A stretch of DNA of 64,000 nt from assembly GCA_024762925.1 (NCBI GenBank), contig JANTGM010000021.1, positions 1 to 64,000 of the forward strand, given 5' to 3'. This DNA comes from Kofleriaceae bacterium. GTDB taxonomy: Bacteria > Myxococcota_A > Polyangia > Haliangiales > Haliangiaceae. A program made the position numbers and the translations under genes. Below, in pieces: positions 59,270-64,000 of the stretch (positions are counted from its first letter, which is position 1; every line of letters begins with the position of its first letter). The notes under the pieces are model-generated. The model was not told the DNA's origin and did not search any database. It worked only from the letters and a program-made list of their open reading frames with translations.

Positions 59270-60748
59270 TCAGTCGATGCTTGGCGGCTCACATGCCACG
59301 TGAAAGTCGAGCCTTGCCGTCTCATCAGCTTTCACAGTTGCACAGGTATCCGGGCAAAGCGTAATCACGCCCGCAGACACGTAATACGCGTCGTCAACGC
59401 AAGCTCCGGCATTTGGAACACGGCCAAGACCGATTGGGTCTCCGGTACCAGCGGGAACGTAGTAGCCCACAACTCGGTCAAAATCAAGATCGCCGCTCGG
59501 AGGTTCGGCTGGCACGTAGCTGCAGTCGAGCACCACGCCTTCAATCACACCATCCGCGACTTCTTGAAAGATGACGTCAAAGTTGTCGTTGTCGCAAAGC
59601 GGAAAGCGCAGCCCTCCTGTTGCGATGGAGAGCTCTTGGTAGACCGAGCCATTGTTCACGGCCCCCGCTCCACAGGTACCCGCCTCGATTGGGCTTGTCG
59701 CAGGCCATGCGCCGCCGGCAGGATTCGCCGCAATACCGATAATGGAGTGAAAGACGTATTCGAGTGCAGCGGAAGCTGGATGAGCACTCGCCCATCGCGC
59801 CTTGATCTCTGTGTCAAAGGCGGTTGCGCTTAGGACCTGGTCGGAAACATCACTTTGTGGCAGCGAGTTTGCACCAGGCAAGGAGACAAACGCATTGTCA
59901 TCAGAAATCTCGATGAAGAACTTGAGAGAGTCCTCGCGAAGCAGCGTACCCCAACCGCCGGTGATTTGGCCATTGCTGGCGCTCACGATGCCAGCGCCGA
60001 TACTCCCCGTGTAGGAATCATCGCCGGCAGGATCGTCGAACTCCGCGAGCGCAACCATGAGGGAGTCGCGACTATCGACGTGAGTGTCGTATAAGAAAAA
60101 GTCTGTACCATTGGCTGGTTTAATGTCAGTGACAGGTGGTGTGCAATCCTGCGGGGACAGCGGAGAGCCAACACACAAAACAGGGTCAGCAGCTGGATCA
60201 CCAAGCCCATCCACCGCACCAAAGTCAGCAATCATGATAATTCGATAATCAACTCCACCCGCTTCGAGCACGGTTGCAAGGTCGTTGTTGATGCGAGCTT
60301 CAACAGCATCGGCTTCTCCTCCCATGCTGCTGGACGTGTCGATGATGACGACGAGATCTGCGGGCCTACGTGCCACTGTTGCTTCGGCAGAGGTGTTGGC
60401 ACAGGCCTCATCCGCCTCATTCGGATCCGTTCCGAGCAGAATCTCGTCTCCATCGAGAATGCCATCCCCATCGCTATCGGGATTTAGCGGATCGGTTCCT
60501 TCAGCGATTTCGTCTCCATCATTGAGACCATCGCCATCCGAATCGGGATTGTTTGGATCCGTTCCCTCTTCCTCTTCGCGCGCGTCGCTGAGCCCATCCC
60601 CATCGCTATCGGGACGGGTGTCGGCATCAAAGTCGCCCCCAGGCCCCGAGTCGATGCCACCGCCAACGAGCCCATCGTCGTCACCACTGCCGCAACCTAG
60701 CGCGAGGGCACAACCGAAGAACACCAACACAGACGGTAGACGAGCCAT
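59270..60748 (-). CDS. VWA-domain lipoprotein with three calcium-type DSDGDG repeats
   Basis: 492 aa. Lipobox LALGC (Cys19), then a Gly/Asp linker and three 22-residue repeats of the type DSDGDGLxDxxExxxGTDPxNP (residues about 47-112), the calcium-binding thrombospondin type 3 pattern that forms a stiff stalk. A VWA-type domain follows (about 125-370) with DTSSSM as MIDAS. A 100-residue Cys-containing C-terminal part completes it. It should extend from the outer membrane to bind a partner or surface. TAGAAT is six bases before the ATG. Compare 29109-30158. Confidence 0.88.
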   Translation of the reverse strand: MARLPSVLVFFGCALALGCGSGDDDGLVGGGIDSGPGGDFDADTRPDSDGDGLSDAREEEEGTDPNNPDSDGDGLNDGDEIAEGTDPLNPDSDGDGILDGDEILLGTDPNEADEACANTSAEATVARRPADLVVIIDTSSSMGGEADAVEARINNDLATVLEAGGVDYRIIMIADFGAVDGLGDPAADPVLCVGSPLSPQDCTPPVTDIKPANGTDFFLYDTHVDSRDSLMVALAEFDDPAGDDSYTGSIGAGIVSASNGQITGGWGTLLREDSLKFFIEISDDNAFVSLPGANSLPQSDVSDQVLSATAFDTEIKARWASAHPASAALEYVFHSIIGIAANPAGGAWPATSPIEAGTCGAGAVNNGSVYQELSIATGGLRFPLCDNDNFDVIFQEVADGVIEGVVLDCSYVPAEPPSGDLDFDRVVGYYVPAGTGDPIGLGRVPNAGACVDDAYYVSAGVITLCPDTCATVKADETARLDFHVACEPPSID

Positions 60749-60760
60749 GAGACTATTCTA
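60749..60760 (-). promoter_or_regulatory. -10 box placed for leaderless transcription
   Basis: On the minus strand TAGAAT (60755-60760), five of six to TATAAT, is followed by AGTCTC and the ATG of the VWA lipoprotein. Confidence 0.5.
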
Positions 60761-60798
60761 CGCCGTTGGCGAGGCGTTTTCCCAGAAACCGATGCGCG

Positions 60799-62472
60799 CT
60801 ACCCGCTGCTTACCTTTGCGTACCACAGCGCCTTGGGGACTTCGAAGGCCAACCGCACTTGCTCGTCGAGCGCGCTCTGGGAGGGCTTCGCCAGAACAAG
60901 TTCTGCAATGCGACGAGTTGCCGCACTCGATGGCGGCATCGGCAGTCCCGTTAAATATGCCGTCTTCATGCGGGTATAGCCACCACGCAGCGGCAGACCT
61001 TGCGAGCGCAGCCACAAGCCGACGAGCCTTGAGTTTAGGACACCACAGAGAGTCTCGTGATCGATCGGGGCATCAGCGGAGAGCCGAATTGCGTAGGCTG
61101 AGTCGAGCACCAACGCACCGTGAACATCGAGCAGTGCCCGACCCTCGCGCGTGACATCAGGCACTACGACTTTGGCTCGCTTCTCTTGCAAGAGACCAAG
61201 GTTTTGCGGTCGTCCAAAACAGTAGAAGCGATCGCCGGCAAAACGTCCTCGTTCGCGAGCTTCGAGAGTGTCTCGGTGAAGCTCGAGATGCGCCAGGGCC
61301 TGAGGAAAGCGCGCACGCATCTCCTCGGGCGCGATGAGGGTACCGTCTGGTTTGTACGGCACAAGCAGCCTGGGCCAGCTTGGGACTCTGCCAAGCGCCT
61401 GCACATCACGCCCTCGCAGCACTCGATGCAAGAGTGTAGATTCGATTTCGGTGTCACCAGACTCGATCAGGAAGACCGAGTCCGCATTGGTGCCGGTGCC
61501 TTTCGCAATCCGCGCCATCTCGCCAAGCGGTGTGCCCCGGCTGCGAACTTGCGTAACAAATTCGCGGGCACTGCCGATCGCCAAATCCCACGGCGCTGTG
61601 CCCAACTCCCCATGCTGCACTGCCCCGAGTTGCCACTTCCCTCCATGCAGTCGAGCTATCTCGACCTCTTTGGAAGGCTTTTGTGCGGCTATGCAGACGG
61701 ACGCATAGACGGTCGCATCAGAAAATATCTGATAGTCGCCAAAATCTACGAGCGCGGATAGCGCCCCCGACTCTGCCAACGATGCACGCAACGGCCCAGC
61801 CCACTTTGCGGTCCACCACCTCGATGGCACCACCATCGCGAGCACACCTCCGTCTCCCATCCAACGCATGCCTTGTTCCAGGAAGGCTGCATACAAATCC
61901 CACTCACCATGACTGGTTGCGGCATATCGGTGGCGCAAGCGGCGGCGCAATTCGGCATCGATTCTGCCGAGTGCAATGGAGCGCAGGTAGGGCGGATTGC
62001 CAAGAACCAAGTCGACGCTGGAATCGGCAACCGTCCCAGAGAGGAGAGCCTCATTCTCGTGCACGATGGCCTCACCATAGAGTTGGCTTCGAGCGATCTC
62101 CGCGTAGCGCGGGTCGCGCTCAATCCCAACAAGGCAGTGCTTGTGTATCATTCGCTCGTCCACCTGGAGGCTCAAGGCACGGCCCCGCCTGGCGAGGGAG
62201 CGCGCCGCCTCCAGCAAGAAACGACCGTCACCCGCCGCGGGATCCAAGACCCGCAGAAGCGGATAGCCATCGGGGTGCCACGCCACATTTCCTTGTGCGA
62301 AACGCAAGTCAAGGGCAGTCTCAGTGACAAACGAGACCAAGGCGGGCGGCGTGAAAAACGCCCCTTGAGCACGGCGCTTGCCCCGAGCCTGCAGCGTATC
62401 TGCCCCGGCGACCGAGGCGTCAGACGCTAGAGCGCGGGTTAGTGCGCAGAGGCTGGGCAGCGAGAGTGACAC
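60799..62472 (-). CDS. N6-adenine-type DNA methyltransferase (Eco57I/TaqI-like), no nuclease domain
   Basis: 557 aa from a GTG start. GAFFTPPALVSFV opens the domain, motif I is LDPAAGDGRFLLEAA (about residues 76-90), and motif IV is NPPY at 159-162 (GNPPYLRS), typical for amino-methylation of adenine. The C-terminal half (about 300-530) resembles the TaqI-like target-recognition domain (KGTGTNADSVFLIE..LHRVLRGRDV, LPLRGGYTRMKTAYLTGLPMP). The N-terminal PD-D/ExK nuclease of type IIG fusions is missing and no restriction gene flanks it, so it looks like an orphan methyltransferase. Confidence 0.88.
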   Translation of the reverse strand: MSLSLPSLCALTRALASDASVAGADTLQARGKRRAQGAFFTPPALVSFVTETALDLRFAQGNVAWHPDGYPLLRVLDPAAGDGRFLLEAARSLARRGRALSLQVDERMIHKHCLVGIERDPRYAEIARSQLYGEAIVHENEALLSGTVADSSVDLVLGNPPYLRSIALGRIDAELRRRLRHRYAATSHGEWDLYAAFLEQGMRWMGDGGVLAMVVPSRWWTAKWAGPLRASLAESGALSALVDFGDYQIFSDATVYASVCIAAQKPSKEVEIARLHGGKWQLGAVQHGELGTAPWDLAIGSAREFVTQVRSRGTPLGEMARIAKGTGTNADSVFLIESGDTEIESTLLHRVLRGRDVQALGRVPSWPRLLVPYKPDGTLIAPEEMRARFPQALAHLELHRDTLEARERGRFAGDRFYCFGRPQNLGLLQEKRAKVVVPDVTREGRALLDVHGALVLDSAYAIRLSADAPIDHETLCGVLNSRLVGLWLRSQGLPLRGGYTRMKTAYLTGLPMPPSSAATRRIAELVLAKPSQSALDEQVRLAFEVPKALWYAKVSSG

Positions 62473-62502
62473 GCCCCCAGGCTAGCGTATACTGCCGGCC
62501 AC
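62473..62502. promoter_or_regulatory. Compressed divergent promoters, 30 bp between start codons
   Basis: Start codons of the methyltransferase (GTG, minus) and the lipid kinase (ATG, plus) are only 30 bases apart. TAGCCT for the minus gene (62479-62484) is six bases from its GTG; TATACT for the plus gene (62488-62493) is nine bases from its ATG. The two -10 boxes are three bases apart, and each -35 region must lie inside the other gene. Neither gene has space for a ribosome-binding site plus leader. Confidence 0.6.
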
Positions 62503-63444
62503 ATGGCCCCTCCCCGCACCCTCTTGATCGTCAATCCCCGATCCCAAAATGGCAGTCTTGGGACGCGTTGGCCTTCGCTCAGCCAGCTCGTCCGACGACA
62601 CCTTGGCTCGTTTGAAGAAGCCTTCACCACGGGACCGATGGATGCAACGCGAATCACCCGTGAGGCAATTCGCGATGGTGTGGATGTTGTGGTTGCAATC
62701 GGCGGAGATGGCACGATCAACGAGGTTGCCAATGGTTTCTTCGAGAATGGCGAAGCGATACGCCCAGAAGCGGCCATGGGTATCTTGCCCTTTGGCACTG
62801 GCGGAGATTTTCGGAAGACGATTGCGATTCCCAAGGACATTGAGAAGGCAGCCCAGATTCTGGCACGCTTTCAAACCAAGCGAATCGACTTGGGTCGCCT
62901 AGACTACACAAGCAGAGAAGGCGGCAGTGAGCACCGCATCTTCATCAACATCGCCTCGTTTGGTATGAGTGGTGAGATTGACGAAGAAGTGAACAGCTCG
63001 TCCAAACGACTCGGTGGTCGCCTAACCTTCATGTTGGCAACCGCGAAAGTAGGCATGCGCTACAAGGGCAAACGGGTGCGGGTGGTTTTTGATGGCAATG
63101 AAGACACATGCCTGGAGACCAACATTAGCACCATCGCCATTGCCAACGGACAATACTTCGGTGGAGGCATGAGAGTTGCTCCCAATGCGAGTATCGATGA
63201 CGGGAGCTTTAGTGTTGTCGCCATTGGTGAGATGGGTCCCCTTGAATCGATGTGGAAGGGTCGACACCTGTACTCGGGAAGTCATCTGAATCTCGAGAAC
63301 GTCAGCGAGCGCCGCGCAAAGGCCGTGTACGCGGAGTCTGTTGATGGGCAGGACGTGGTTTTGGACATAGACGGGGAGGTTCCAGGAGTGCTTCCTGCAA
63401 CGTTCACAATCATGCCTGGCGCACTTTCTTTGGTGGTTCCCTAG
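62503..63444 (+). CDS. Diacylglycerol-kinase-family lipid kinase (YegS/DgkB-like)
   Basis: 313 aa. The nucleotide-binding motif is VVAIGGDGTINEVANGF (about residues 62-78) and PFGTGGDFRKT (about 96-106), where most family members have GTxNDFA. The C-terminal beta-sandwich shows IAIANGQYFGGGMRVAPNASIDDGSFSVV, a very typical block. It phosphorylates diacylglycerol or a related lipid at the inner membrane face. lnt follows 21 bases after the stop, so a lipid-related transcript is likely. Confidence 0.93.
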   Translation: MAPPRTLLIVNPRSQNGSLGTRWPSLSQLVRRHLGSFEEAFTTGPMDATRITREAIRDGVDVVVAIGGDGTINEVANGFFENGEAIRPEAAMGILPFGTGGDFRKTIAIPKDIEKAAQILARFQTKRIDLGRLDYTSREGGSEHRIFINIASFGMSGEIDEEVNSSSKRLGGRLTFMLATAKVGMRYKGKRVRVVFDGNEDTCLETNISTIAIANGQYFGGGMRVAPNASIDDGSFSVVAIGEMGPLESMWKGRHLYSGSHLNLENVSERRAKAVYAESVDGQDVVLDIDGEVPGVLPATFTIMPGALSLVVP

Positions 63445-63465
63445 CGACGACGCAGCGAGTGACCC

Positions 63466-64000
63466 ATGGCAAAGAAAACCAAGAAGAGCGGAGCCGCGAA
63501 GGCAAGAGCGAAGGCGAAAGCGAACGTCGAAACCTCTCGCGAGGCCGACGCGCCAACGAGCAAGAAAGCAACGTCCAAGGGGGGCGAGATTTCGGGGGCG
63601 ACCGCCAAGCTACCAACAACGCCAGGCCCAAAGAAACGCCCCAGCCCTGCCGCCCGAAAGGCGCATTGGCAAGGCATCGGGCTCGCTGTCCTCAGTGGCT
63701 GCTTGTGGTTCCTCGCCTGTGCCGATTTCGACATTTGGCCGTTTGCCTACTTTGCCATGGTTCCGGTCTTCTTCGCCTTCGAGCGCGCTCCAACTCGGCG
63801 TAAGGCACTCTTTTACGGCTGGCTTGCCGGGCTCGTCGCAAACGCTGGCGGCTTCTACTGGATTACCAGTTTGCTCGAACGCTTTGGGCACCTGCCGATG
63901 CCAGTTGCCGTGGTTGGGCTTTTTCTTCTTGCGGCATACCAGGCCGTCGCCTTCTGGCTCTTTTTCATGCTTCTTCGGGTCATTCGAAGACGTTCAGAAG
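63466..64000 (+). CDS. lnt: Apolipoprotein N-acyltransferase, N-terminal part (runs off window)
   Basis: The first 178 residues are present. A 65-residue cytosolic Lys/Ala/Thr-rich extension (MAKKTKKSGAAKARAKAKA at the start) is unusual for Lnt. Then come the typical N-terminal helices: GLAVLSGCLWFLACADFDIWPFAYFAMVPVFFAFERAP and the family block FYGWLAGLVANAGGFYWITSLLERFGHLP. Lnt adds the third acyl chain to lipoproteins before Lol export. The catalytic nitrilase domain lies beyond the window. Confidence 0.88.
   Translation, partial: MAKKTKKSGAAKARAKAKANVETSREADAPTSKKATSKGGEISGATAKLPTTPGPKKRPSPAARKAHWQGIGLAVLSGCLWFLACADFDIWPFAYFAMVPVFFAFERAPTRRKALFYGWLAGLVANAGGFYWITSLLERFGHLPMPVAVVGLFLLAAYQAVAFWLFFMLLRVIRRRSE

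Noticed and set aside
59405-59833. Long plus-strand frames opposite the VWA lipoprotein and the pyrophosphatase
   Set aside because: They mirror strongly biased codons of real genes on the other strand and have no recognisable domains.
62439-62840. Restriction partner for the DNA methyltransferase
   Set aside because: Neighbouring frames are antisense to the lipid kinase; no nuclease motif is seen on either side.
1-64000. tRNA, rRNA, CRISPR arrays, prophage and intact insertion sequences
   Set aside because: I looked for T-loop GTTCGAATC-type sequences, regular spacer repeats, integrases and transposases and found none outside protein genes. A tRNA without the usual T-loop wording could be missed by eye.

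Overview
The window looks like chromosomal DNA of a member of the Myxococcota or a close deltaproteobacterial relative. The evidence is a MYXO-CTERM-like C-terminus (26782-27735), a soluble Hanks-type Ser/Thr kinase, many lipoproteins with Gly/Asp/Ala-rich linkers after the lipobox, a Cys-rich N-terminal module of the kind common in that phylum, and an alkyl-DHAP-synthase-like enzyme of the type used in myxobacterial ether-lipid synthesis. Base composition is only moderately GC-rich and even along the window. I see no prophage, CRISPR array, rRNA, tRNA or intact insertion sequence. Mobile-like DNA is limited to short intergenic repeats. Layout, 0-10 kb: a LolC/E-type permease, a proton/sodium pyrophosphatase with a clear terminator, a hybrid histidine kinase, an enoyl-CoA hydratase, a beta-barrel protein, a MITE-like 133-bp element, SixA with an unknown partner, and two tiny zinc-binding proteins. 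10-17 kb: a methyltransferase translationally coupled to an unusual Tgt-MnmC fusion (two tRNA position-34 enzyme types in one chain), an Lcp/MpaB-like oxygenase, a nitronate monooxygenase and secreted proteins. 17.4-21.1 kb: a compact TetR / PLP-lyase / MlrC operon behind two tandem palindromic operators. 21-30 kb: small membrane, lipoprotein and regulatory genes, including a gene at 23051-24067 that reads through an in-frame TGA exactly where a peroxiredoxin-like protein has its catalytic Cys; I interpret it as a selenoprotein lipoprotein with a beta-rich tail. 30-35 kb: a minus-strand operon (PhaR-like protein, class III aminotransferase, NCS1 permease, PreA-like dihydropyrimidine dehydrogenase, truncated haemoglobin) pointing to uptake and breakdown of a pyrimidine or hydantoin. 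35-50 kb: housekeeping and envelope genes (TatA, MltD, ABC-F, MoeA, RluA, OmpA-like, PilZ, VKOR-DsbA fusion, M23 peptidase, 3-hydroxyacyl-CoA dehydrogenase). 50-58 kb: a run of redox and envelope genes (AGPS-like and GlcE-like flavoproteins, TonB-dependent receptor, PDZ fragment, Fe-S CCG protein, CDF transporter). 58-64 kb: MTAP, a VWA lipoprotein with calcium-type repeats, an adenine-type DNA methyltransferase facing a lipid kinase across only 30 bp, and the start of lnt. Two window-wide signals stand out besides the genes. First, at least nine genes carry TANNNT exactly six bases before the start codon, a strong hint of leaderless transcription. Second, a mosaic family of about 100-bp intergenic repeats recurs at 0, 7.7, 15.1, 21.1, 26.7, 44.0 and 44.9 kb.
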